Assembly: GCA_013399895.1 (NCBI GenBank)
Contig: VXBA01000127.1
Coordinates: 207,877-271,876, forward strand
Direction of reading: 5' to 3'
DNA length: 64,000 bases
DNA from: Serilophus lunatus
Lineage: Eukaryota > Chordata > Aves > Passeriformes > Eurylaimidae
In this document: one piece after another, positions 25,801 through 39,560 of the stretch
Position numbering within the stretch: position 1 is the first letter of the stretch
How the letters are laid out: each line of letters starts with the position of its first letter
Translations under genes and position numbers: made by a program
Notes under the pieces: model-generated
The model's input: only the letters and a program-made list of their open reading frames with translations
Databases searched by the model: none
Told to the model about the DNA's origin: nothing

Positions 25801-28800
25801 CCTGTATGTCGGGTTTCTTTGGTTTGGCTTCAAGTTTGTTTTGACTGTGAGGCTGTTTTTACATTTCTAATCCAACTGAAAAATAGGACCTCTAGGAAAT
25901 AAACGGTAACATTGTACTTTGGACAAGTAGAAGACAAATGTAAAAACAGTACCTTTTGTATTTTATTCAACTATTTATTAAGTCCTGTCTTATATCTAGA
26001 ACTTTGAGATCTAAAACTGAAAAGTGCTTAAAAAGAAGAGTGTTATTTCCATATAATTTCTCTATATTTCAAGTAGAACTGCATTACTAGGGGATATGAT
26101 TTTCAAAATTAAAATATTCATCCTAAAGAAAGCAGGCATGGCTGTTGGGAAGGTCTAAATATAAGATAAATTTCAGTGTGTTCAAAAATTAAAAAGAAGA
26201 GTAATAAACATCATTCCAGTAGTCTAAAGGACAGTTTCTGTTAGAAATTTCTGAAGCATTTATACCACATAAAACAGGGAACTGATCTTATAAATACAGA
26301 TTAACTAAAATCAAGGGGTTAGAGTTACTGGGAGAAGTTACTAGCCTTTTTTAAGAAAAAGATCTCATTTCTCCCAATGAGGGTATAATAGTCTTTACTA
26401 TTTAAGTAACTTCTGCGTTACATTACTACCAATACACTGGATGCAGGACTGTAATCTCTTCTATATGTAGTTAGTGTTTATATATGACATAACACTAAGA
26501 CATTGAAAATGTATTTTTAAGCCGTTCAACTTGTAAATACATCAAGCACAATATCATTATCATAATAAGATCTTCCTGAATTTTCTTGATTTTAAATAAA
26601 ATTCAAATACAAAGAAAAACAGAAGAATAAATTGAAAGATTAGTTACATGTTTATCTCATGTACTAATGTATAAATCCTTTCAAAGCACCTATGCATTAA
26701 ACCAGGGAAATGCTGCCACTTAAAGTCACTTGTCGAGTAAGGATTATTTAAAGTTAAGGTAAGTAATTCATGAACCCAAATTGTAATATGGGTTGAGTAT
26801 TTTATATCCCATAGAGCAAAACAAAAGAAATGTCTGCATATGCCACATACAAATGCACGGAGCGCTTCTAAGAAGACATTTAGCATATGTTTCTTGCATT
26901 ATATTCATTGCCGTTGTATATCATGTTCCCAGCAGCTGAGGAATAATATATATGAACTCCAGTGATTTGGCAAACTATACAATTTCATTTATGGACCTTT
27001 CCAGGATTATGAAAAATCTCAAGAATGCATTTATTTACACAGCATCAACCCAACAAAGGAATGGAAATTTCCAGCAGTGGATCCTTTATAACGCTCTTTG
27101 TTTAGGAAAAGCTAGCCCCAGCCACTGTATCTTGGAGACGATGCACCCTCATGCTTGGGCCAGCTCCAGCTCCAGCTCCCACTGCCTCACAAGGAGGTCT
27201 CTCCACAGTTCCCTCCCTCCCCTGGCCGTGCTGCGGGCCCTGACAGGGCTCTCCATGCATGGCCCCAGCCACATAGGATCCATCCCATCTCAATCCAGCC
27301 TGTAGTTGCTAGGAAAGCAGGACCATTTCCCAGGGGTGCCAGGCTTGGGCACCCTCTTGGAAGCGATGCACTGGAGCATCTCATTGGCATGAGCTGTATG
27401 GGACCCCACAGGGATTATACTGAACTTTACAGGGCATTATATCTCGGGGCTTTATGTGGAGCTGGGAGTAAGGGAGCAGTCCAGCTCCCTACTCTCCTTG
27501 CCCTGGACAGCCTGCAGATCTTCGAGGTGCCACCAACTAAGCTGGATCCCATCCTGGGGCAACACTGGCAGCACGCAGTGCTGGTGCCGCTATGCTTCTG
27601 TGCATGCTGGGCTGCAGCACCGACAGCCTTCCCTCTGAGAACCCTAGGCATTTGCTGTCATTTATGTTAGTTAGAAAATGTATATTCTTTCCACTGTGGA
27701 GTGGGGGATTCAGGAATTTGTGGTAAATTGTCACCTTTGTGGAACTTCAGCCTCAAGATGTATAGGCTATGGGGCATCTCTATGCAAAGATGAAGAATGC
27801 TGATGGGATTTAAGCACAGAGCACTGTTATGTTGTTTATATTTTTAAAAAAGGGCCAAGTGAAATTTTAATGTGAAAACTGATGAATAAATAGAGATTGA
27901 GAGAGCTCATATTGGTACTCTAAGTTTCTCTTTAAAGTTTTAGTTTTTGAAAAATACTTTAGAATTGTGTTTTGTGTCACAGTTGAAGGCTTTTTGCTTA
28001 GAAAAGTCCATCTGAGGGCAAATTTTGAACCTTTACAATAGAGCAGAAGGTGCTGTATTGGCTAATTGCTTGTGCTGTACTGGTTCCTACATTGGTGCAA
28101 TCAGTCCTGAGGGAGTTACGCCAGGTGGGGAGGGAAGGAGACAGATTTTACTACATGGGGCTGCAAAAGCTTCTAAGCAGGGGAGAAACTCGTACAAAAC
28201 CTTTTCTTGCCAACTTCCCCCCACCTCAGTCCCCAGAAGGCATTCAGTGGCTCTTAATCTGTTTTCCTCCACTCATTAGAGACCTGTGTCCAAAACAAGG
28301 AGGGAGGGAGATTCGGGTGGCACTTTGATATTTCCTGCAGGGCGAAGTTTCTCCATGAGCCAGGAGCAGGAGAGATGCTGTGGCCCTCCACAGCCTTTCT
28401 GTCTAGAGGTAGCTCCTGGAGGAGAAGGCTCCTCCTGTCCCAGGGGGTACAGGCCCTGCAGAGGGCACAGAATGGCACCTCTCTGGGTTCTTCTTCAGCA
28501 AGGCACTACCTCCCTATCCCTGCCAGCTCAAGGAGGTGTATATGGGATCTCAGTGAGACAGGCTGAGTGCCCTTGCTTTTGGAAAGGCCGTGCTGTGCCA
28601 GCATGTTCCCAATGCAGGCCATGCTTGTTACGGGCATGAAGTGGGAAGCGACCCATCACTGCAGACACCTGCCCATTGTCATGCCAAAACCTGCTCTGCA
28701 CCAAGCAACCAACCGAGGCAACTATCTACCTCCACAATCCATCTTTAAAAAGCATTAACAAGCACTCACAAGCCTCGTTTCAATTTCCAGAGCAGGATTT

Positions 28801-31800
28801 AACCAGAGATATTCTGACCAGATGTCTCTTTATAAGGCTTACTGAGGGAATTCAGAAGTCCATACAGCCAAGATATTGTTTCGGTTAATTTAAGTAGCAG
28901 CGTTCTTGCTGCCTTTTCACTCCTCTCTGTGCTAGCCAGCTTTTTCAGGGACCTGGAGAGGCTCTCTGCAAAAGCTCTGTCAGCTGAAATAGAGAATCAT
29001 AGTAAAAAACGGCTGTTCAATCTTTTTCAGAAAATGAATCTGAAATTAGAAAAAATACAGAATACAAAAATACAGGCAATTTCATTCTTGTTGGCAGAAT
29101 GAACTTCACTATAATTTTTTTCAACCCCATTGTATTTTACAGCTACCTTTCCCTTCACTATCAAATGCCTTTTGTGTGTCCTGTAGTCATTTACTTTCAG
29201 ATTGAATTTTCTAGTTTATATGTAACAAATTGCTTCCATTTGTAAAATAATAATAATAAAATAAACCTCGAGTTAATTCCACATTAGCTAATTAAGGGCA
29301 TCTGAGAATAAGAAGGCCTTAATATTAGTTACTTTTCACTTTTCCATATAATTACCGTGATGCTCACTAAGGGGAAAAATGCATCATTGGATAGGCTGTT
29401 TGTCTAGGAGGCTGCTTTTGTGCTATAAATTGAAGATCTGCTTGGCAGCAGCAAGTGTGCTCTCTAGGATTCTTCCATTCCCAATACATTATAAGACAGA
29501 GAATGAAAACCAGGGGAGAATATTCCTGATTTCTGGAACTTTCCTCTGTTTCTTTAATTTTATTTTTACCAACTGTAGAGGAGCACACAGGAAGCAACAA
29601 CCACAATGAGAAGGTAACCAAAGAAAATTCAAAGACAGCAAAAAAAAATCTCTCATGTCTGCTTTTCATTCAGGAATCCTAACTAGGTTGTTTGCCCAGG
29701 GAGAGGGAGAGACTTGGGTGGCCTGAAGGAGTCTCGGGAGCTGGACCAAGCAGAATCCCCAGGCCCATCCCAGCTGAAAGGGCTGTTCCCAGTGGTTCAG
29801 GCAGGTTGGGGGACTGTAAGAGGGAAAAACAGCTTGCCTGGGTCACACAGCAGGGCAAGACCCTTATATGTGTGCTGGGAAAATAATATCAAGTGGAGAA
29901 GAAGTGAAGGACCTTGTAGGTCCTTGTTCTTCATCTTTCCTGCCCCACTGTGGACTTGAAGGATCACAAAGTCATTCCTACCTGTTGAGCTTTAGAAAGG
30001 GTTTCTTCTGTCAGAGTTCTTATACTGCTGCTTGGGAGTTATTTGAGGCAAAAATCAATCTCTATTTCATGTGGTTGTTACTCTTTCTTTCTCGACCTTT
30101 TGTGTCCTTCCATGTGCTCCTAGAGGTAGAAGCCTATCTCATACAAACAGGCTTGCTTCTGGCATTACAAACTGATTTATCCTCTGAACTCACTGACTAC
30201 TTCTACTCCAGTGGAAGTTTACACTGGCAAAAAGAAACAAAAGTTAGTGATATTTAATGTTTTCCTCATATCAACAAAATGGCTTACTGGTGTTGATACT
30301 TTGCAGAATTTCCTTCCCATCCATCCTTCAACAGATCACAAATACGCACTGAGCATCTCCTCTTGCCAAAAAGGTATCTTTGATAAATCTTTTCAGTGAC
30401 CATTTATTTTCCCCAAAGATTTTGTGTGCAAGTATCTTTCCATCCATAATATTGCTATAGAAAAGGAGCAAATGTAAAAGAGTTCGAAGGAGAAGATATG
30501 GAAATATGTAGCCCAAAAAGCTCTGTCCATGTAGCTCATTGTCTGTGAAGTCTTCAGTTTGTCATATGTGACTACACTGGTTATTTGGGCATTTCCTACC
30601 TACTGCAAAGACGCTAAAGGAAAGCTATAGTCATCTGTTAGTTTCCTCTGGGGGCAGAACAGGCCTGAGCAGAAAGGAGAGACAGACATTATCTTGTTAT
30701 AATCTGGTAAACATGCTCAGTTGACCCAGATATCACTGAACACCTCCTAGCAGCTCTCTAACCCTAGGAAGTTCATTACAAGAAAGTGCAGTCACGAGCC
30801 AGCTCTTTATGATGGCTCTTTGGCTAAAACTTGCAGAAGAAAAAAATTAATTAAACCCACTTTCAGCACCTTCACAGCTGTTAGCTTATTTCCTACTCTT
30901 GACTTCCCCAAAAATATGGTCTCAACCTTCTGTTTCAAGAGAAATCATTCCTTTGTACTCAGGATAATCACTCCTCCCCCAGGCACAGACCCAACGCCAT
31001 TTGCTGCAACCAGGACTGTTTTCTCTTTTGTTCATTACCTGTAAGCAAATCCAAGCATTCTTTTTAAGCCCCAAAGCAAAGATTTCCAAATTTCCTCTGC
31101 AGGGAGTCACTTAAACAATGTGTGTTTTCATTAATCCCAGGGGAATTATCTTCCTGAATGCCATGCTGTTTAGGGGGAGGCTTTGCCATCCACCTGCTTT
31201 CTTCCCTCCTTGGAAGAGTAAATCTGCCTTTCTTGAAGAACACAAACCTCTTATTTCCTTATAACGGCTAATATCATGCAGGATTGGCAGTAGTGTTCTC
31301 ACGACCAAGCAGATTTTAATAGGTTTGTTCCTTATATTTTTGATGTCTCCAAGAAGTCATAAGTAGACCTTTGGGTTTCAGAAGTGGGCAAGCCACTGTA
31401 TTAACAAGGAAAAAAGCAGCGTTTCTCAGATACCTGTGGATCAAAGATTTCTTGCATCTGTAGTCTTGAGGGTGCTCGTCTATACAGGTTCTCTGTTTCC
31501 CCTAGTAGGAGGTATGAAAGGCTTGCCCTGCCCAGCTGGCATCACCCGTCCTGCTCATTTCCATTTAGCCTGGTATCTGCCCGTGAGTGTTGACACAGGT
31601 CACAGGAGCTGGAAGGGGACTTACGTAATTACGTTTTTACACAATGGTTGTATTCACACACAGCCTCTGGCCCATGTTGCCAGAGCAGTGTGGGAGCTCT
31701 GTTTGACTCCCATATCCTAATGATGAAGGGGGTGGAGGAGAGATGGGTGGCTGGCTTGTTGGTCCACTTACACCTCTTTTCCCCAAGGCCTAGCTGCACA

Positions 31801-34800
31801 TCCTCTGAGAAGGCAGCCAGGTAAGACAAGGAGATAACTTTACTCCACACATTCTTTGCATGGATTTTGTCTGGAAGGGAAAATATTGCTAGCCAAATTG
31901 TTGAGAAAAGTAACTTGGGGAGGGGGGGAGATGGAAACAACAAATCTTTATCAGTAGGAAACTATTTTTAACCCTATGACAGAATGCTGACTAAGGAATT
32001 CCCCTCACTTGCAAGATTACTTGTCTTCCACTCAATAGTTTCCTAACTAGTGGCAGAGAGGTTTTTTGGCAATTCCGTAAGCATTAGATAACCCATATCT
32101 TATACCTATACTTAATTCAAAATTCAGCAGCACGTGTTTTCTTGTCCATATTGCAGTTTCTTGGAACATTACCTTTCCATGCTTTTCCTTTTCTTCCACT
32201 GGCCTGACTACCCCATGTCTCCCCCATGCCAAAGCCTTACTTACTCACCAGGGTCCCATAGCACCTCCCAGCTTGCCATCTGAATAGCCTGACTAGACTC
32301 CCAAAGTAAACTGATTTTGAAAAAGCTGGCTGTCTTTACACAGTGGCCTAGGAAATACGCTGACGTATTCTGGCAGACGCAACAAATTAATCTAGTTCTA
32401 TTGCCTATATTCTTTCATCTGATGCAAGACAATTGCTTTTTTTTTTTTCTTTCTGCTGTATACAAGCCACAGTCCTAATGTAACGTCTATAAGTCACATG
32501 GGAGTCCAAGGCACCACATCAAAGGTTTATTAACAAAGGCTTGCCAATGATTGAGGTAATGAATAACAACAGTAGTGACTTCCAAAACAGAGCACAGAGT
32601 TCTTACAATTGGTGCTTATATTTGGAGTCCTATCTGCCGACAAACAGGGAGTTTGCAGACTTTTTGGAATTTCCAGGAGTTATTTGTTATTTCAAAATTT
32701 ATATACTTGCTAGCCTTAGTAAAATCAATCTTCATGTTCAGTACTAATGTAGGTGATTAAAAGATTACAGTAGTCTAAGAAGTGAAGTTCTGCAGTAACC
32801 CTCTTAGTGAGCACATGGCAGTCATCAGGATGGATGTGGTTAGAGGTACAGATAATCACAGATGGAGCAAATGCTGAGGAAAAACCCATAAGCATTCCCA
32901 GGTGCAAGAATACATCTAATTCTTCTGTCTTGTCAACCAAAGGGGACTACCTCATCTGATCACTGTCCCACATGTCCCAGAACAATTATCATTTTACTTT
33001 AATTAACTCAAGTACTTTAATCCACAGCTCAGAGGTAATTGTGTCACATAACTATGAAGTGCCTTAAATGTTCTGTATTGTGATGGTTTTATCCTGTTCA
33101 TTTCTCTCCTTAACCTAAGGAAACAAAAGATCATGAGACTAAAACCCCATGTAACATTGTAAATTATATAAAAAGGTTTCAGGACAGATGAAGAAGTATA
33201 AAACTTTACATTCCTTGATCTTCTGGAGAAACATGAAGGGTACCTCACTTGTCATCCTGTCCATCCTCTATCGTAGTCAAAGTCAATGTATTGGTCTCAT
33301 AGATTTACCAAGCTTTTAACTATTCCCTGAAGTTTCACAAAGCAAATGTTCCTAGATGACACACATAGACACACACAAAATGAGGAGATCTTGCATTAAT
33401 ATGTTCATCTTTTGGCCAAGTCAAATAACAGACCATCACTGAGACTCTTTCTGTGACTTGATACACATAATTTCTTACAGGTAAAGGAAATCTTTAAGGA
33501 TGACATACGTATATGAAGAGAGCCACGTCCAAGATCCATGGCAACATACGGTCAGGGTCGTCTTCTAATTTGTCAAAGAAAAGCCCTCAATTGTGCATTG
33601 AACTTTGGTAGATCTGAGCTGGGTTTGATAGTGGCTGCATTTATCCAAGAAAAAAAGTTCATAGGATAGAAGCATGAGGTCTGACAAACTGATGTGATAC
33701 AAAGTTTGGTTCTGCACCTCCTCAGTCTCTCCACAGCTACCTGGAAATTTATTGCATTAGTTATTTTTACTGCACAGCTGGATTTGCCTCCCGCTTTCAT
33801 GAGCCTGTATCTTCATCTCCTGACCTCTGAAAATTACTGTTCTCTATCAACTCCACCTTAACACTTCTTTTGTCAGTAGGCTGGATCTTTTTATCACCTG
33901 AGGCTGACCATTTTCAATTCTCTTTTCCATGACTATCCTTATTTGTCATTACCTTCTGAAAAACAAGCAAACAAGCAAAAACCCCAACACCCCAAAAAAC
34001 ACCTCCAAAACCTATCAGCTTTCTATGATTTTGTGGCTGTTTTGTATGTTTGCCAAGTCTTCTCTGTTCCTTTCTCGAAGTACTTTAGGACATACTGAAA
34101 TTCAAACTAGAGCTGTTAAGAACTTACTCAGCATGGCCTGCATCTTGCATAAATTGTTGTTACTTTTTTAAAATGTTACTGTTCTAACACAGCATTAAAC
34201 GTCTTTGGGAATAATACTACATAGTTCCTGGGGTATGTGGTAAAATTCACTGAACTGGTCGTGCATTATCCAGCCTGGATATCTGTATCTGGTCTGATAC
34301 AAGAGACAGAGATAGGGAAATGATGATATGGTGGGCTTTGTGGGCAGCTGCAGTAACCAGACAGAGAGAAGAGCTAGATGAGTCTGCTGCCTTCAGCACA
34401 TTCACTGTGTGGCTGCATGAAGGGTGGTACTGGATAGGTACAGCAGAATATGCACTGCATTGCTTAAAACAGGGGCAGTCTTTGGCTCACAAAGCCACCC
34501 ATTCCTAAGAAGGGCTGCACTTCCCGACTGCTGCCTGGTGAGTTCTGCAGTTGTCCTCCATTCCCCCACTTTTGATCCAACTGGAGCTACTTGCACCCAT
34601 GCACCTAGAGGCTGCCCCCACCATCTGTGGCTCTGTCTCCTGGCTGCTCCTTCTCCCAGCTTCCCCATCAGCCTATACCTGGAGGAATTGTCTCTTTGCA
34701 GGGCTGCTCTGACACATTTGATTAGCCTGATGACACAGTCCCTTTACAGGTTTCTGAAAATGCTCCCAGCTGAATGATTTATAAGTTTACATGGCAAGCA

Positions 34801-37800
34801 GAAACCACAGCCACCAAACACGAGGGATGCAAACCCCAGCCTTGCAATACCCACCTGCCATTGTTCCCATTCATGCTACAAGCTTCCTTAAGAACAGACC
34901 TTTGGTCCTATAGTTGAACTACTGGAAATTTGAATACAGGCTGGAAGTGTGAGATTGTTGAGAAAATTAAGAAAATTTAGATCTATGACTAAATAAATCC
35001 CTATCGAAGCAAATGGGGTTTATAGAAAGTCTTGTTTTCTTTATATTCATGCAAGAGAAAATCAAAAGAATGCTAAAGGCAAATTTCATCTAGTAGAATT
35101 GGAAAAGAGAGCATGGGGACAAAGCTGTAATTACTGGTATTTCCTATCTGTTGAAACCTGTGGGTGGAAAGAGAGTCAGTGAATAGAGTATATTCAAAGG
35201 CATTAAAATTGGTTTCTTTTTCTGGACTTTAGCTCAACGCTGCAAATTAGCAGGGAGAAAATAAGCCTCAGAGTGAACAGGCAGAGAAGCCAACTTCATG
35301 TTACCCTTTACTGTTAAAAAAGAAAGAGAAATAAAAAGCATTTTTTTCTTCAAGAATTCAAATCCTAGCAACTCAAGGTACAGATGCATGCTGACAAGCA
35401 GGGAATATACAGCACTTCTCACGTGTTTCAGTGTTCATGTGTCCACATACACAGTTATCCTGATTTCCTTTATAATCATGTTATTTTAATGAAGAGAGGA
35501 CAAGCATGCTGTTTAATTAACTCTTGCTTTACAAAAAAAGGCATTCTGACCCAGATTCACCATACTATAACTTAGGCTCCTTGCGAGGCATCTGACTTGA
35601 GATCATCCTGTGCCCAGTCAGTGGAAGGCATAAGACCCTCCCAATCATGATTCAGACCTCCAGAGATCAGAATTGACATTTCTAGACACCCGTCCCTTTC
35701 TGAAAACTATTCTGAAAACTGTTGCTGGTGCTTAGGATGACTATGCTTCTAAGTCAGCCTTTCATGAAACTAGGAAGGATAATTCCAGGCCTCAACATTT
35801 TTCTGCTTATCACTGTCATCACACACACAAATTTCTCCTGCAAGCAATAGCTGTTACTGAATTAGCTTTAATCTTTACTGAATTAGTTGTTACTCAATGC
35901 CTATAGAAAAAAAGGCACAATTAGAATGTTTTCTTACAGTTAAAAACACATATCTTGAAGTTTGAGATCACTGCATAGACCTGAATTATTCTGAATAAAT
36001 CCTATGCCATAAAATGTTTACTTAGTTCCCACTTTATTTTCCCAACAGTTAATAAATTGAATAGTTTGAGGCTGGATTTTCTGTAAAGGTTTAAAACTAG
36101 AAGTGAAAATGACTGATATGTAGCTAAACTAAAAAGTGGTGTACTATTAATAGAAATAATAATAATATTAACATTGCTGTTGTTGGGGTAAGGTAGGATT
36201 ATTTGGTTGCTCTGTAAACAAAAAAATGTAATTCTGTCAGTCCCATTATTCTCCGAACCTGCCTAAAATATTGCAAACTATAGTAGGAAAATCTACTTTG
36301 AATAAAATAATAGTTTTTGCGACTAGGTTTTCAATGGCTTTAATAAATGGCCCTTTCTTACATGCAAAAACATTGATTTGTATTACATTACTGTGGATTT
36401 TTGTCTTAACTGTTCCAGAATGTGATTTAGTATTTAATTAACATTGCTTCAATTGAGCTAAATATGCCACTGGAGCAACACATTTCCTAAGCATTTTTGT
36501 AAAAGGGTTGTATTTTTACTTTATTTACTAGAGTCCTCTATTTCATGATTATGAAGCCTCAAATGAAAACCACAAAACAATAAACATCTTGTTCTCCTCT
36601 GCATTTCTCTCACTGCACTTTCATAGCCTTTCTCACTATCACATCTGAGGCCAGCCTGTGATCGCGTATCGATTGCAGCAGGACATTAAAAGGGTGCACA
36701 GTGTTTCACAGAGATACCCGATGCAATGCTGGGGCCAGGCCCTCAGTTCTGGATTCTTCAGAGAGGAGATTGCATCTTTGTGTTTGGTTTTTTGAGTTTG
36801 CTGGGTTTGGAGGGGGTTTTTTCAATATGTCAAAGTACTGTTAGAATTGCAAATAAGATTCTTTTTATTTTTATTTTTTTTTGTCTACTGAACTTCAGCA
36901 TAATTTCAGCATAACTTAATGCAGTTTTTTGTCTTTCAAATCCTACCTCAGCAACATGTGTGGATTAAAGCATCCAAGGGACTAAGTCAGGTTTGGCCCT
37001 GTTTAAAAAGTACCTTCTGTTTAAAATTTAACTAGGATTCATGATTGTTTTAAACTTGTCATCATGGTACCAACAAAAATCCTTAGGAATACAAAGTGAC
37101 TTTCGAAACCTGTCCTGGCTCTCAGGTCATGCTGCTGAGGCACACTGAGTAGTTCTGCACCCATTTGAGGAAGTTCTCTATATGTGGTGATCAGATGGGT
37201 TTTCCCTTGGCTCCAGAGCAGATTTGGGCAATATTACTGCACCACCCACTTGCTTTTTTTTAGCTTTCATCCCAGTCCCTGGCCCTCAGCATAGGCTCGA
37301 CCTATCTTCAGCATCAGAGACCTAATGGAGAGGTACAGCAGCAGCACAACCTCTCCAAATCCCCAGGTAAAGGAAACTTCCCTCCATCCCCACAAATGCC
37401 CATTGCTGTTTCCTGACAAAGATGATGTTTCTGGCTTTGCCCTCTGTGTGCAGGCAGTTTCACAATGGCCCTGTGGCACAGCCCTGGATGGATGATGGAG
37501 GAGGGGAGCGGAGCTGCCCCCCAGGTGCTGTGTCTGCCATCTCTCCACAGCTGGCATGCACGGCCTCGCTGCTCTTGGCCCTCAACGTTTGCCAGCTAGA
37601 GAGGCTGAAACAGACTGACTGCACACTTCTCTTTTTGGCTCTTCTTTGGAGTGCTTCTTGCCTTCCGCATTTCTTTAAATGCACTTGCTGTATCTGTTAG
37701 TTTGTCTCCTAAAACTTGTTCAGGATTCCTGTGGGAGCTGATGTTTTTTGGCAAACGGATGTGTTTTTAAAGAGCTAGACAAGCCAACCACAATTTCCAG

Positions 37801-37836
37801 AGGTCTCTCAGGAAGTTTATATTCTCTCTTTTCCAG
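22894..37836 (+). other. CLYBL: CLYBL last intron, about 14.9 kb
   Basis: A GTAAAT donor and a TTTTCCAG acceptor bound the longest intron in view. It is AT-rich for most of its length, with a GC-richer island at 27100-27660 (listed separately) and moderately GC-richer patches around 28090-28660, 34400-34700 and 37250-37600. No exon of known CLYBL fits inside it. A perfect 12-bp palindrome CCAGCTAGCTGG lies at 25759-25770. No complete transposon was recognised; old CR1 fragments could be hidden. Confidence 0.85.
27100..27660. other. GC-richer island inside the last CLYBL intron, function unknown
   Basis: A 550-bp patch has clearly higher GC than its surroundings, few CpGs, a short (CAGCTC)3-like run at about 27160-27179 and purine/pyrimidine skew. 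A frame of 171 codons (27155-27670) crosses it on the + strand, with overlapping frames on the other strand. None shows a recognised domain, splice context or codon pattern. It could be a degraded repeat, an old retroposed fragment or an unannotated non-coding exon. Confidence 0.3.
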
Positions 37837-37932
37837 GGAGCGTTTACTTTCCACGGGAGCATGATCGACATGCCATTACTGAAGCAGGCACAGAACATTG
37901 TTACGCTTGCCACAGCCATCAAGAAAAAATGA
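37837..37932 (+). CDS. CLYBL: CLYBL last coding exon with catalytic aspartate and stop
   Basis: This exon codes GAFTFHGSMIDMP through LATAIKKK and the TGA stop (37930-37932). The aspartate in SMIDMP, 20 residues before the end, corresponds to the catalytic Asp320 of the human protein. The C-terminus ends in IKKK where human has IKEK. The acceptor is TCTTTTCCAG and the exon starts in phase 0 with GGA GCG. Together the six exons give 257 codons with no frameshift or internal stop, so the gene appears functional. Confidence 0.97.
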   Translation, partial: GAFTFHGSMIDMPLLKQAQNIVTLATAIKKK

Positions 37933-38035
37933 GCTGGTAAATGAAGCTCTCGCCATGGGGCCCCAGTAGCTGTTTTAAAAGATGACTATAATACTTGGAG
38001 GGTGGAGGGAAAAATTAAAGACGTCAAGCTTAAGC
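37933..38035 (+). terminator. CLYBL: CLYBL 3' UTR with ATTAAA poly(A) signal candidate
   Basis: Directly after the stop is a short untranslated stretch with the common variant hexamer ATTAAA at 38014-38019, followed by a moderately T-rich region. A stronger AATAAA lies further on at 38565-38570. Which one is used cannot be told from sequence. Confidence 0.4.
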
Positions 38036-38426
38036 AGAAATTCATTTCCATTTTGCAGATCTGTCATAGTTTGCTTGCCAGACTAGCTAATTACTAAAAC
38101 TATTCCTGACTCAAACCATAGCTCACTTCTGCATGGCCCATGTGATGAAGTTACATCACCAACTATGTATCATCACGGCAGTTGCTACAAACGTGGGATT
38201 ATGACATCACTGAAGGTGAAAGGCAAAGCATAAACTCTGAGCTCTATTAAAAGAGCAGATGAAAACTGATACCATCGCTTCTATTTCTATTTGTGCTTCT
38301 TCCTGCTCTAGTGCAGAATTCCCATCAGAAAGGGCAAAACTTCGAATAATCATGCACCAGTTGAAATAATTGCAATGAGAATCTTTACCCTGTGTGAGCT
38401 TTGCATCCCCCCGCCACCCCACCCCA

Positions 38427-38430
38427 NNNN
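38427..38430. other. Assembly gap of 4 N
   Basis: Four unknown bases follow a C-rich run (CCCCCCGCCACCCCACCCCA). The length is probably a placeholder or low-quality bases. Confidence 0.95.
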
Positions 38431-38509
38431 CTGTAAATGTGCAACAGCCATTAAAAATACTACTCCAACAATGCAGGACTCTTGACTTTTTTCTCTTTTT
38501 TTAAGTGGT

Positions 38510-38890
38510 GGCTATTCAGAGAGTTTCCTCCTGGAAGCATCCAGCCCGAGAAGGGTTGGACGGCAATAAACTTGTAGTTTTCGAAGACACAATGCAGCAG
38601 AACTCGTGCATATGGTTTCGAGTCAGATTTACATCACATTAGGGATACGGCTACAGATCATGTGGGCTGTGTGGTTAACGGGCTTAGTAAAGCTGTTTTG
38701 AAGAGGTTAACCCAGCTTGTAGTAAGGGTAAATAAACATAACAACCAGGCATTGTCCTCTATTCAGCATGTACTCTTATATGGAGGGCTAAAGGGTATTG
38801 AAGCTGCAGAGGATCAACTTGTGGTTGCCAGAGGACTCCAATGAAGTTTGAAACACCAACAATCAGAGATTTTGTTTCTGTTCCTCATTA
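38510..38890. promoter_or_regulatory. Complex block with canonical AATAAA: distal CLYBL 3' end or non-coding element
   Basis: This is non-repetitive, well-mixed DNA with scattered CpGs and AATAAA at 38565-38570. It could be the distal end of the CLYBL 3' UTR. It also resembles a conserved non-coding element: it contains GGTTAAC twice (about 38674 and 38705), GGTAAATAAACATAAC (forkhead-like, near 38728) and CATATGG. A 60-codon frame (38662-38844) crosses it without a known domain. Confidence 0.3.
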
Positions 38891-39199
38891 AATCATGAGC
38901 TTTTGTGCTCAGACTATGAACGACTGTTCTTTAAGAAATTAACAGAATGGGAAGTTTTAAACTATGCACCAACCTTTTCATGACCTACACAGCAGCAATG
39001 CTGCTGCACTTAGACAAACACCACGGGGAAGTCTGTTCTGTTTATTTAAAATTGCAAATAGAAAACAGTTGTTTTTTAGTTTCATTTCTCACTACCTCCA
39101 TAGCCATTTCACGTATGGACCCACAGTGCCCTATTCCTCGCTTCGCGTGGCTCCCCCCGTCTCCGAGCAGCGATATTCAATAATTTCGGGTTATTTTTG

Positions 39200-39560
39200 C
39201 TTTAATTATGGGAGAGGAAAGGGAGGCAGGTAAATACCCCACCGACCGGCCCGCGTGGGAGCAGCGAGACAAGGGAGCGCGGGGGCGGCGGGGGCGCCTC
39301 TCCGCAGCCCCCCCGGGAGCGGCGGGGCCCGGCCCGTGGAGCGGGAGGGCCGCTCCCCACCGCGCTTCTCCGCCGGGGCGGCCCCGGGGGCCGGCGGCAG
39401 ATTCCCCCTCCACACACGCACACACTTCCCGCAGCCTCTCCGTGGAGTTTTGGAATGAGCAGCGTGGGCCGACTGCCCCCCTCCCTCCACCCGAGTCCCG
39501 TCCGAGGACGCTGCGCCGGGGGATCCCTTACAGCGCGGGGACCTCCGGGCTAATCTGATT
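39200..39560. promoter_or_regulatory. CpG island downstream of CLYBL
   Basis: A dense CpG and GC-box-like stretch (runs of GGGGCGG and CCCCGG types) begins abruptly after AT-rich DNA. Several overlapping frames on both strands are products of high GC and show no domain. Unmethylated islands like this typically mark promoters or regulatory hubs of developmental genes. The gene it would serve is not visible here. Confidence 0.55.

Noticed and set aside
27155..27670. 171-codon + strand frame in the last intron
   Set aside because: No CLYBL isoform or known protein resembles it and antisense frames of similar quality overlap; kept only as an unexplained GC island.
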